64,000 nucleotides of DNA from Hemerocallis citrina (lineage: Eukaryota > Streptophyta > Magnoliopsida > Asparagales > Asphodelaceae). The notes beneath the pieces were generated by a model. The model was not told where the DNA came from, ran no database searches, and saw only the letters and a program-made list of their open reading frames with translations. Each line of letters begins with the position of its first letter. Within the stretch, counting starts at the first letter, position 1. Location: contig CM030360.1 of NCBI GenBank assembly GCA_017893485.1, positions 5,754,467 through 5,818,466 of the forward strand, written 5' to 3'. This document shows positions 19,979-30,747 of the stretch, one piece after another. Position numbers and translations under genes: made by a program.

Positions 19979-22729
19979 ATCAACAGATATTTGCATTTGC
20001 CGAATTTTAGCCTGAAAATTTTACCTTATTGCCAAATAAAACCCAATCCAAGACAAATCTGGGGTATTTCCTAGTATGTTTAGTATCAGAAAATAAAGTT
20101 TCATAATTTTCCAACATAGATAGAATAGTCAAGTAAAATCATAAAGCAGCAAGATGTAGCAGATTTGTAAATCTGAAATCATAAATACCGCTGTATTAAA
20201 ACAACAATAGATTACAAAATATAAATCGAAATCCAGATCCGTCAAAAGAGTGATATAATAGATACAGTATGCTACAATTCATATTCACAAAGTTTTTATA
20301 AACAACAAATAGAATCAGGTCGAAATTTAGGTTCTTTACTGAACAGCATAAAAAATCTGCAAGTAAAGTAGTTGTTTGTAAGTGTAGAATAGTTTATAAA
20401 AGCCGTTAATGAAATCCACAAAAGTTAGCGGTTAATCCCAATCAGGTCTAGTTGTACTCAGCAAAATATTGGATCAAAATATTATCTTTAACATCAGTAT
20501 AAAAATAATTAACCATACAGAATTCATATAAAACAGAATCTGGAATTTTCTAACATCTGTAGTAAAATAGTCATAACTTGCAACTCAAAAACCGAAACTG
20601 GGATCTGTCAGAAATTCTAGAAAGTAGACAGAATTCTCTATAATTCATATTCATAAATAATTTTCATATACTGACCTTAATAGGGTCTAAAATACTGAAC
20701 AAAAACAAGGTAACAGAAAAGACAGAAATATTCTTCATGCATAAAATCAGCTAGATCATATGAAACACATCCAAATGATAACCAATCATGAAATAGGGTG
20801 TACTAGATGTCCAAACAACATGGTATAGGGTATTTAACATGTCTACAACAAGTTATATTACTCCTAACACATCAAGCAAACAAGATCATACAACACATCA
20901 CAAATCACGAACAACATGCATGTATACATCAAGAGTCTATTATATCTAAGTAATTTCATATCGTGTGTGTGATGTGAAAAATACGGGCGGATCAACACTA
21001 GAGACAAGATAAAAAAAGGAATTCATGGGGATAGATATTGAAGTAACTACACTACAAGCAATATTTAGTACTTGTATTATACAACAAAAAGAATACAAGT
21101 TACTTGCCTTATAGTCGACGATGGAAACGATGCAAAGAACGAGAATAACGGGAACCGATTCCCGGGCACGAACACAATACCAACGATCATGAACGAGATG
21201 ATCATGAACAAGATGAACAACCGATTGCGAATAAGATGAAGGCGATCGAGATCACGAACACAATTGGACAGCTAGATCCAAGAGCTGATGATGATCACGT
21301 CCAGATCAAATTAGATCTGACGGTCCCAATCCAGGTGATCAAGATCTAACCAAATGGATGGCCAGATCAAGACTGATGATGATGGAGATCATGATGATCT
21401 GATGGTGAAGATGATGATGATGATCAAGAGGAGATCGGACGGCCAGGATTAAATTTGATCAAAACCTTGATCAAACAATAATGCCATGGCAATTGGGCTT
21501 CAGCTCTGGCTTGGCGATGAGTGGCGGCGGCGCACTGCGGTGGGAGGACGACGGCGGACAGGCAGCGCGACGGCGGGATAGCAGGAGGCTGGCGTGTGGC
21601 TACTGGTTATTGACTGGTGCTGTCGTGGCCGAGCTGGCATCGGCTAATGTCTTCGTGGGAGGTGCGACTGGGGGTGGCGATGGCGGTCGCGAGCAGTGCG
21701 AGGGTGGTAGCGATGACAGGGGCGCTGGCGACGGGATAGCAGGAGGCTGGCGAGAAGACAGTGGGTGACGAGAGGGAGAAGACGAGGGCAATCGGGGGTA
21801 ATGGCGATGGATTATAGGGGACACCGGGGTTGACGAGGGGATTGGGTCGAAGGGGTGCAGAGGTTGAGGAAGGAGGAGGAACAGGAGATAAGCTCGGCGG
21901 GTTTACAGGGGATGAATGCGAGGTGCACGACAGGAAGAGGAAGATGATGAGGAAGGGACGAGGTCGACGGATGACTGGGGATGGTGAAGGCGATCGGGGG
22001 CTTGAGACGAGGACGGAGGAAGGAAAGGGACGGGATGGTGGACGGTGGGTTGCGAAGAAACAGAGGAGGGGGAGAGGTAGGGGATGAAGGAACAGGGTAT
22101 GGGGGTTGGCGGCAAGGGGTTTATACAGTAGGGGAGGGGGTAGGGTTTAGGTTAGGGTTAGATTAGGGTAGTATATATAGGGTAGAGTTGGGTTATTGGG
22201 TGTTGGATATCCAATAAGGAATAGGGTTTGGATTTTGGGCTCAAAATCCAATAGAAAATACACAATTCGGATTTAGATTAAAAGTAAATAATTAAATCAA
22301 TTATAACAAATAGTAATGCAATAGTACAATGAATCAAATAGTATACATTGAGTTAATACTCAAATATTAGAAAATAAAATAGGATTTTTAATATACAATC
22401 AAAAGGTAATAATAATAAAAATAAAAATACTAATAGTAGTAAAAATAACAATAATAATAAAAGCAGAAACAATAATAGTAATAAGAATAATAGTGTTTGT
22501 ATTACGATATAAAAATTGTTTGAAAATAACAATAAATACAATTAATGAAAAGAAATGGATTTTAACAGGAGATACAAAATATTTTGAAATAAAATGAATT
22601 TAAGAAAACGAATTTTTTTTATAATGAACCCAAACTCAGATAATACACAGAAAATACGGATTTGCATTAACAGGGGTTACAAGTACGTGCATTAGTTAGG
22701 ATTAAAATGAATAATAGACTTAAGATTGT
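19979..22729. repeat. Old long repeat (LTR-X), copy A
   Basis: It matches 25500-27348 plus 48999-49438 in the same orientation, with heavy divergence. Shared landmarks are 'gaaatccagatccgtcaaaag', 'tttactgaacagcat', 'gttacttgcct.ata..cgacg', a GC-rich block (21480-22150 vs 26800-27340), 'gggtttagg' and 'aacaggggttacaa'. Related starts elsewhere read TGTCATGCCCCGCTTCCC, like a gypsy LTR end, so I infer these are LTRs of a decayed Tekay-like family. The GC-rich open frames at 21480-22170 are low-complexity by-products. The LINE at 19086 probably inserted into this copy. Confidence 0.5.
22390..22560. repeat. AAT-rich low-complexity run
   Basis: Mixed ATA/AAT/AAC trinucleotides (aataataataaaaataaaaat and so on). 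Open frames here encode poly-Leu on the opposite strand and are artefacts. Confidence 0.8.
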
Positions 22730-23378
22730 CATCACATCGTCATTGCATATTATCATTGTTATTGAACAGTGTCATCGTTATTGTTTACTGTTATTGTTAA
22801 CGTTTATTGTTATCGTTATCAATCATCGTTATTGCACATTACACTGTTATCATTTTGCCATTGTTCAATGCTATTGATTTCATCGTTCATTGAATTCATT
22901 GTTATATCGTTATTGCCATTGTTTCTCTATTTCTCTACTTGCTGCCCACGACTTGCTCTAAGGACATATTATTCTCTCTTTTTAGATGAATAGCTTACAG
23001 GTAATCAAGGAGAATTGCCTGATGAATTAGGAGAACAACAATGGTGAAAGAATTGATTGCATCGCCGCCTAAATAATTATTGTTTCGTTTGAGGACTTAA
23101 ATGATTGAACATTGTTATTTCTTTGTATTGTGGACTTTTGACCCGAATATTGTTTTTGTTGATTCCAGATGTTTGATTGTTATTATATTTGGTTATTCCA
23201 TGCTTAAATTCCAAGTATTGTTATTCAAGTGATTATTCTTTTATTGTAAGTGTGGTTGTTTTGTTTTCATATTTATATTGTTGAGTTAAATCGATAACAA
23301 CTTATGGATGATGCAAGTCATTCGCTGGGCCAATGTCACGTGCTCGTAATCTGTATTTTTGGGAAGCGGGGCATGACA
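22730..23378 (-). repeat. LTR-X terminal part, inverted
   Basis: Read on the minus strand it starts at 23378 with TGTCATGCCCCGCTTCCC, then 'cagcgaatgacttgcatcatccataagttgt', and runs into a region rich in AACAGTAA-type repeats. The same order is seen on the plus strand at 24358-25300 and 63145-63950. Its terminus faces that of the 24358 copy across a 980-bp middle segment. Confidence 0.6.
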
Positions 23379-23609
23379 GATATGTATTGTTATTTTTTGT
23401 GTAGGTTGAGCTGGGTCCGTCTACTTCGCCAAATTCTGTAGGATCCGAGCATGTTGTATTTGTGAACGTGTCTTCTTGTGGGGACGGTGGGATTGCATGT
23501 TATGTTTGAACTGGGTTAGAACTCATTCCATGTGTCGGTACTTCTCGTACGAAGCTTGAACTAGGATTAGGATGTGGCTAGGCATTACTAATTTGGATTT
23601 GCTGAATAT

Positions 23610-23939
23610 ATAATTCCAATGCGCGCCAACTATGATTTGGATCAACTGTCCTAGCAATCACGGACTTCGGAGCGTTGTCATTTGCTACGGGCACAATCAT
23701 ACAATATTGACCTTCGCCTTTACTCGCTGCATAAAATATTCAGGATCTTCGATGATGGATTTACGGTTTTGAGAGTGGAAGTAGAGAGGGCTGTGAGTGA
23801 TGAATTGGATCACAATTGGTTTGGACGGATTTGGTTGGTGAAATAACGAATTTGGGAGGCTAGGGTTTGTTCGTTTTGGGTTTCTTTCGAAGTCAGAGAG
23901 GGAATGGAAAGGGAGAAGTGAGGGACTGTGAAACAGCAA
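23610..23939 (-). pseudogene. Unrecognised gene-like 5' region and N-terminal exon
   Basis: On the minus strand this looks like a plant 5' leader (CT-rich, with 'aaaccctagcc') followed by coding-like sequence. The frame from 23939 reads to a stop near 23697, and an adjacent frame continues with CMIVPVANDNAPKSVIARTV to a stop near 23608. I do not recognise the family. It lies directly downstream of the palindrome array at 23963-24334 and ends close to the LTR-X terminus at 23378. The layout parallels 62514-63188. Confidence 0.35.
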
Positions 23940-23962
23940 GTCTTTAAAAATTCCTCATTCAA

Positions 23963-24334
23963 CACTCGCTATCTCAGTTAGCGAGTTTAGTACAAAAGCA
24001 TTCGCTAAATGAGATAGCAAGTGTCGATTGGGAAATTTTTCTTCAAGACCTTACACTCGCTATCCTAGTTAGCAAGTGTGGTACAACACACTCGCTATCC
24101 CAATTAGCACGTGTGGTACAAACACACTCGCTATCTGAGATAGTGAAGGTCGATTGGGGAATTTTCTATACAATCATAAACTCGCTATCTGAGATAGTGA
24201 GTGTAGTACAAACATACTCGCTATCTGAGATAGCGAGTCTATACTTGATGTTTTTCTTCAAACACATAACCATACACTCGCTATCTCAGATAGAGATGAG
24301 GTTTTAACCAAACTCACTATCTCAGCTAGTGAGT
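23963..24334. repeat. Array of nine palindromes, arms ACTCGCTATCT/AGATAGCGAGT
   Basis: Nine inverted repeats of about 23-25 bp lie at about 23963, 23999, 24054, 24088, 24124, 24180, 24216, 24275 and 24311. The unit at 24216-24238 is perfect: 11-bp arms around one base. Others vary at one to four positions. Spacers share 'gtgtggtacaa' and 'gtcgattgggaaattttt'. A transcript of either strand would fold into a row of hairpins. No ORF spans it. I infer it is a subterminal region of a DNA transposon. Confidence 0.85.
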
Positions 24335-24357
24335 GGGTTTTTTTGGTAAGTACTTTC

Positions 24358-27348
24358 TGTCACTCCGCACTTCCCAAAAGGAATATGGAATACGGTACAT
24401 GACTAAGCCCAGCGGATAATTTCCACCATCCATAAGTTGTACAGATCTACTTGACTCATCACAACAGTAAATATAACAATATACTCAACCAGGCCTGAAT
24501 AAACAATTATAACTCAACATTATTTATTCGCAACAATAATGAATATCTCAAAACAATACGAGATCCGAAACAAAACAATATCCTGGGACTACAAGCCCAA
24601 ATACAAGTCTCAACACAGTACATGAATAAAATAGTTCAACAAAACATTAAGCAAATTTTTCAAAGCGCAGCTCAAAACTTTTGCTCACTAACTCCAGTAG
24701 GCAACGATCACCAAAACCTGTTCATATAGCAATTACAGGGAAAATAGGAAGACAGGAAAACATAACGCCTGTTAGATGCAAGTTCCGGGCCGTAAGTAGT
24801 ACAAGCAAGAAAAAGGAAAAGGAAAAATGAAACAAAAACAGGAAGTACTGACATGGAGAAAAGCAACAAAGGATGACAGTCTACAAATAACAGTAAATAG
24901 TGGGTAAACAGTAAAGAAAACAGTAACAGTGAAGTCAACAGTAACAGTAACAGGGTGACAGTAACAGTAACGGAATGACAGTGAAACAGTTATTCTTATG
25001 TCTAATGTTCATTACTATCTGCGTAGCACTTCATGCGTCTCAAATTTTACCACATGGTTGCTACATTCAAACAGTTTCATTTAGGTTTCGTAGTGGAATC
25101 TATAGGGTCGTGCACTCAGGAAAACCGTTACAGTAACAGTAAACAGTAACGGTGTCATGGATCATGTAATCATGCATCCAGAGAAAAAAAATACAGTAAC
25201 AGTAAACAGTAACAGTGTCATGGATCATGTAATCTTGCATCCAGAGAAAAACAGTGGGTACCACAGTAAACAGTGGGAAAACGAGTTCCCGTCTGAATAC
25301 ACATTTCTATATTGTCCACTACTAGATCTTTCCCTTAAAACCCCGGCTTGATTAGTTTTCATTATTATTAAACATGTGTGAACGAACTCAAATAGGGATA
25401 AAGACATGGTAAGAACAAAGGACAAGTCTAAGATGAATAGGAAACACAAACGGGTGACCAAAACAACTTATAACAGTCAAAACAACGAAACTTTTAGTTC
25501 TGGACAATAAGACACTACTGCACCAAATCTGAGATTTCTGTTGCTACAGAACTACAAATCTAGATCCGTCAGAAAATCTAGGAACTAGACTCTTTGCGAA
25601 TCCAGCGCATATATACAAGTCACACATCAGCCACAAAAACAAGGTTGAAAACAACGTTTAATACAGAAGTTATGTTCAGCCAGAAAATGCAAAGTCTTGT
25701 TTATAAGCATGAAAAGGATTTGAAACATCATAATTAATTCTAAGACAAATCTGGACGATTCCCAGGTATATCTAGTCTCAACATATAAAATATCATGAAA
25801 TTATATTACAAATAGTATAGTCAATAAAATTGGAAAACAGAGTAATGCAACAAAATCTCAATTCTGAAAGTTTAGACACAGCAGTAGCAAAACGAAGATA
25901 ATTCACAAAATACTATTTGAAATCTAGATCCATCCAAAGGGTGATAAAATAGACAAATCAGTCTACATTTCATATTAACAAAGTTTTGATAAAAAATGAA
26001 CAGAATCAGGTTGAAAACATAATTCTTTACTGAACAGCATGCAATTTGAAAATATATTGCTTGATTTCATAAGCATGAAATGAGTTATAAAAGTCATTAA
26101 ATAATTCCACAAAAATTAGGGATTGATCCCAGTGATAACTAAACATACCCATAGAAATATCAAGTCCAAATTCTACTTTTAGTATCAGTTTTAAATTAAT
26201 AATTCATACAGAAATCATATAATTCAGAATCTGGAATTTACAATACAACTGCAGTAAAAATGCGATAACTCGTGCATCAAAAATCGAAATTCAAATCCGT
26301 CAAAAGTTCTAGAAACTAGAAAACAAAGCCTACAAATCATATTCACAAATTTATTTATTTTACTGATGTTAATAGGGTCGAAATTACTGTAAAAAAAGAT
26401 AGGGCAGCAGTGAAACAAAAGTTTTTTTATGCATTTTATCAAATAGTTTAATTACAAACGATCCAATCTAAGATGTAATACAAAGCATGGTACATAGGTT
26501 ACTCAATCAGCATGGCATGTGTATTAACAGTCTACAATGAGATATTACATCTAACAAAGCATTCATGTAATAATCATCTACAACATACGGTATGTCACAA
26601 ACAAACATATACACATCAAGATATCCATCTAATCCAATTTATTTTTATGTAACGCGTGACAACTATTGTAAGATACTCATGATCAAGAGATGACAGAACG
26701 GATCAACGAACAAGATTATGATCATCATGAGGGTACAAAACAAAGATGCATGCAAGACTACTTACGGTATTTAACTTGTATGAAGAACAAATAACATACA
26801 AGCTACTTGCCTGATAACGACGGCGACGAAGAAGACAAAATAACGGGAACGGATCCCAAACAACTAGCACAACACACGAACGAGAGACGACACGAACAAG
26901 AGCAAGATCCAACCAACGATAATACGGCGATGCATGTGTTCTCACACACACGCACACGGCAGCAGCAACAACCGGTAGGAGCGGCGGCAGCAACAACCAA
27001 GGCGACGACAGCATAGGCGAGGGGGGTCGGCGGTAGTCTACCTCAGCAAGGGCGTACAACGGCATGATGGAACAGCAGTGCGGCAACATTAAGGGTCGGC
27101 ACAACAATGAGGGTCTGTCGCGGTGCGGCACAGGGAAGACGACGATAGGGCAGGCAGGGGTGTCGCGGAGCACGGGGATGCGTCGGCTAGGGGATGAGGA
27201 GAGGGGAAGCACGGGGTCAGGGTCTGCTATGGGTGCACGGGTGGATGAGAAAGGAGCAGGGTGATGATGGGTTTGCAGGGCAGGAGCTGGGTGTCGGCGA
27301 GGGGTGATAGGTGCAGTAGGGGGTCGTGAGGTAGGAGAGGGGGGGGGG
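24358..27348 (+). repeat. LTR-X copy B, left part (interrupted by Tekay at 27349)
   Basis: It begins TGTCACTCCGCACTTCCC and continues with 'cccagcggataatttccaccatccataagttgtacag'. An AACAGTA-rich tract, the 'gatccgtcag' region shared with copy A, and a GC-rich end follow. It continues beyond the Tekay insertion at 48999-49438. The long minus-strand open frame at 26703-27374 is low-complexity Pro/Ser/Arg sequence with no domain, and I do not call it a gene. Confidence 0.5.
24880..25265. repeat. ACAGTAA/CAGTAAC short-repeat tract
   Basis: Repeated 'acagtaacagtaaacagtaac' heptamer-like units, including a longer repeat 'cagtgtcatggatcatgtaatc.tgcatccagag' (25150 and 25216). Related tracts occur in the other LTR-X copies (22740-22850, minus; 63820-63930). 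Confidence 0.75.
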
Positions 27349-28904
27349 TGTAACGCCCCGAATCCCAAATACAACTGAATTCAAGAGTTGTACAGGATCT
27401 TTCCACTTCATTTAGTACAATTTTACAAGGAAATTTGAACTTTTCACTTTACATCAGAGTTTACATAAAACTTTACACTTTACATTGCATAGCGGAAGTA
27501 AAATTTACAACAATTGAATAATGTACAACAACATTGAATAATCTTTAAGCATCTGTTCCTCTTTATCATGTCACTTACCTGCATTTAAAACTGTAGGTAC
27601 GTCAGTTTATTCAACCGACGAATATTATACACGGCCATCCTCTCTATGCCGGAAATAGTATAACTCATTTTCCATATTTAACAAACACAAACTTGTCACA
27701 TATCAAACTAAAGGGAATACCCTATTGATGTCGTGTTGTGATTGTGCACTTAGTCCTTAATGTAATTATTTATATTACATGACACTAATGCACACTTGTT
27801 CGGATTCTATGCATCCCATACTACATAGGTCAGAGGGCAAGCCTCTTAGTCGTTCTTCATCTTTGTAGGGTTCAATCCCTCGCCATGACTTAATCTACTA
27901 CTGTAACTACGGTGAGTATCCTAGATGATCTATGAGTACAAGCACGTGCACCGGACCCTAGAGGGGAATTCCACGCCATGTCTTGACTCATCAAGTATGC
28001 ATTCTGTGACAATTCAGCCTCCTCCCTGAACACGATCCTCTTGCAGTCACCAAACATCCCACAAGCGTTGCTAAAGTCCGATCATTACTGAGTTGTGCCC
28101 ACGTCATGTCTTGACTCATCAAGCATGCATTCTGTGGCTCACACACCCTCACCGTAAACTCTAACTCTCATACTTGTGTTTTTCTCTCACTTTCATCACG
28201 TCTTCACTATGCACTATTCCTTAGTTTATATTAGAATCATGAACAAAATCAAAGCTCTAGAGTTAGCCTCTCCACTAAACCAGACTTATTCATTTATTCA
28301 AACATGACCAACCCTGGTCTTTCATTTCAAATTTCATTTCATTTCTTTCCAAATGCCGGGGGAGACTTAGCTACTCTTTTGTTTCAATTCCAATTCACAA
28401 TTTCCAATTCACAATTTCCAATTTGAGCATTTCCAACCCATAAATTCATTTTCATAATCATAACATATTTCTCTCTCTTTTTTTCAATAGCATGATCTCT
28501 AAATTATTCAATAGTCCATAATCACACATGGAATTTTATACTTCATCAAATATCAATTTCACATTGAAATCACATCACTAAATGAATATTCACATTTTAC
28601 ATTTTTCACCCTATTCTTCAATGAGAATAATTCACATCCATCACACAATATAATTTCTTTCTTTGCTATATTAATTTTCTAATCCTTCATTTCAAGTTCT
28701 TTTTGCAAGATATAATTTTCACCAATATATAGATGTAGAACCATAGTTCTATTTACACATTTATTCTCAAATCATATTTTATTCTATGTAAATAATTCCC
28801 AAATTATTTTTCATAAGTCCCATATATTTTTAGGAGAATAATCATATTTTTTCCATAATTTTTCAATCATCCAAACACTCAAAAAAAAATATTTTTTTCA
28901 AACT

Positions 28905-28975
28905 GCCAAAACCAAGATTCGAACCCAGGACCATAGGGAAAACCGCCCAAGGCAGAGGCCACTAGGCCGGATGCT
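28905..28975 (-). other. tRNA-like module 2 in Tekay 3' LTR
   Basis: On the minus strand: A-box-like GGCCTAGTGGCC (28957-28968), then B box GGGTTCGAATC (28916-28926), about 30 bp apart as in a tRNA gene. The acceptor arm and intact cloverleaf are not convincing, so this is not called a tRNA gene. It is conserved in the other LTR at 47280-47350. Confidence 0.6.
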
Positions 28976-29054
28976 ACATGCGTTATAAGGAGGGCTGAGA
29001 GCGTTATATGCTCTCGGCTGCTGTTTTTACATTTTTTAAAAAAAGAAACAAAAG

Positions 29055-29150
29055 TATGGTGCCACAGGGATTCGAACCAGCGACCTGGGCTCCGAACACC
29101 CACTGTAGAAAACAGAGCCGTCCCAACCACTTGAGCTATGCGCTCGGGTT
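29055..29150 (-). other. tRNA-like module 1 in Tekay 3' LTR
   Basis: On the minus strand: A box TAGCTCAAGTGG (29127-29138) and B box GGTTCGAATCC (29068-29078), with about 48 bp between them. That spacing resembles a tRNA with a long variable arm (Ser/Leu class). It is followed by T-rich sequence on the same strand (Pol III terminator-like). It is conserved in the other LTR at about 47430-47530. Confidence 0.6.
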
Positions 29151-30091
29151 GTCAATGGTACAACTCTAAGTTTACTTAAATCAATCCTTTCTGTTATCAA
29201 AACGTTTCGATGTTCAACTAGTCCTCATTTCATTTTGCCTTTATAAAAATTACTGTAAAATTCCAGATTGGTTCTTCCTCACATAATTTACACACCAGTA
29301 TGTAAAAAATAATTTTTTTAACCATAAAAACATATTCTTCATACAATTAAATTCGAATTCTACATTATAACTACCACATTTCTTCTTTTCGACATTTCTT
29401 AACAATTAACATCTCAAATCTCTTTACTAGCAATTCTTCATATTAATTTCTGTTTTTAATCGTTTACCAAACATACAAATCTATATTTTAACTCATTTCA
29501 ATAAAACACAAAGATTCATTTAACACATAAAGTAGCATTGCTAATCTACTAACTTTTGTGTACATAATTTGTGATGTAGATAATGAAACTTCTCCAATAA
29601 TTTATGGCTATAATCGATTCACACACAATTTTGCCTTTACTAATAGAACCACATACAATTGCACATCCATATGTCCATCAATCAATAAGTCATTTTCCAA
29701 TTAAATGTGTACTCTTATTAATCTTTTTCATGCTTCATTCATTCAATTTAATCTAGCATGCATTCCTAATTAGAAACATGGAAAATTTACCCACCTTATT
29801 GAAGAAAAGTATAATTAGCAACCTCCTAAACGAATGTCCTTGCAACGAGAGCGATTCCCCTCCTCGTCGACGCGCACAAGCCAACCCGAGCACTCCACAA
29901 AGCCAAACCGAGAGCACCTTCCCTTGATAGCCGGCCTCTCCCTTCTTGATGCAAGCAAAAATCCCACACAATTTCTCAATCTTTTACTCTCTTACTAACT
30001 ACTAGATACTTGTATTTTAACTATAGGTTTGGAAGAATTAATTTGCACAAGAATACTAGCCAAAGGGGGGGGGGGGGGGGGGGGGGGAGGG

Positions 30092-30099
30092 TATTTATA
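30092..30099 (-). promoter_or_regulatory. TATA box in Tekay 3' LTR
   Basis: TATAAATA on the minus strand, about 530 bp from the U3 edge of the LTR. The equivalent box in the 5' LTR is at 48455-48462. It would define the U3/R boundary a few tens of bases downstream. Confidence 0.7.
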
Positions 30100-30630
30100 C
30101 TAAAAAAATAGGAAAATGGATGGCGAGGATTGAAGTAAGAGTTAGGAACAAGTGGCTTAGATTTAAGGAGGAGTTACACTAACTACCCATGATCAAGTAA
30201 CCATCTCCACCATGATCCCACTCAAATTTTCCCATTCCCTCCAAAAGCCACAACCGGCCATGCTTTGTGTGCACTTGCCCGTGTACGTGCAATGCACGTG
30301 CATGCAATTGCCTCCAAAAATTTGTACATTAAATTTTGTATAAAAATAATCTTTAAATTGTATTCTACATTAAAAGTTGTATTTAAAATTAAATTAACTC
30401 ATGGGCTTTAGTTTATGGGCCAAAATAATAATTTTAAAATAAAATAAATGAATTAAATTTTGGGCTTTAAGAAAAAGGCTTTTTGTCTAATTGAAAGAAG
30501 GCTTTGTATTAAAAAGCACATATTTAAATATCTATACTCATCTCAATGAATTTAATTATCAAAATATTGCACGTGCACACTACGTGCAAAATAAATAATT
30601 TTTTATTAAATGAAAAATCGGGGCATTACA

Positions 30631-30643
30631 ACACTCCCTCCTT
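30631..30643 (-). other. Tekay polypurine tract
   Basis: AAGGAGGGAGTGT on the minus strand, directly next to the 3' LTR, in the position needed to prime plus-strand DNA synthesis. Confidence 0.8.
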
Positions 30644-30747
30644 AGAATAGTTCCGTCCCCGGAACTACAGTCAAGAGTGAGAAAACAAATACAAACACAA
30701 CAAGCACAAGGAAAATACAAAAAAAATTACAAAATACAAAATACAAA

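Larger units (their letters stand above)
27349..30630 (-). repeat. Tekay 3' LTR, 3282 bp
   Basis: Complete LTR. It has a TATA box on the minus strand at 30092-30099, followed by a C-run (G-run in the plus strand, 30066-30087). Two tRNA-like modules lie within it (28905-29150). Comparing the first 940 bp with 35869-36809 by eye I count about 16 substitutions, roughly 1.7%. The short open frames inside are chance. Confidence 0.95.

Noticed and set aside
21481..22166. Several overlapping open frames on both strands
   Set aside because: They reflect GC/purine-rich composition (GGCGAC, GAGGAG) in LTR-X; no recognisable motif.
23963..24334. CRISPR-like array
   Set aside because: Repeats are palindromic and diverged with spacers that themselves repeat, the context is plant nuclear DNA, and no cas-like gene is present.
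26703..27374. 223-codon minus-strand open frame
   Set aside because: Low-complexity Pro/Ser/Arg composition in a GC-rich part of a repeat, no domain, and its end overlaps the Tekay LTR start.
28879..29130. Open frame repeated in both Tekay LTRs (also at 47189-47506)
   Set aside because: It overlaps the tRNA-like modules in antisense, differs by stops between the copies and has no domain.
29055..29150. Genuine tRNA gene
   Set aside because: A and B boxes are present, but I could not pair a convincing acceptor stem and anticodon arm, and it sits in a transposon LTR.
30066..30087. G-run as a regulatory quadruplex
   Set aside because: A simple mononucleotide run whose length differs between LTRs; likely slippage, with no further evidence.
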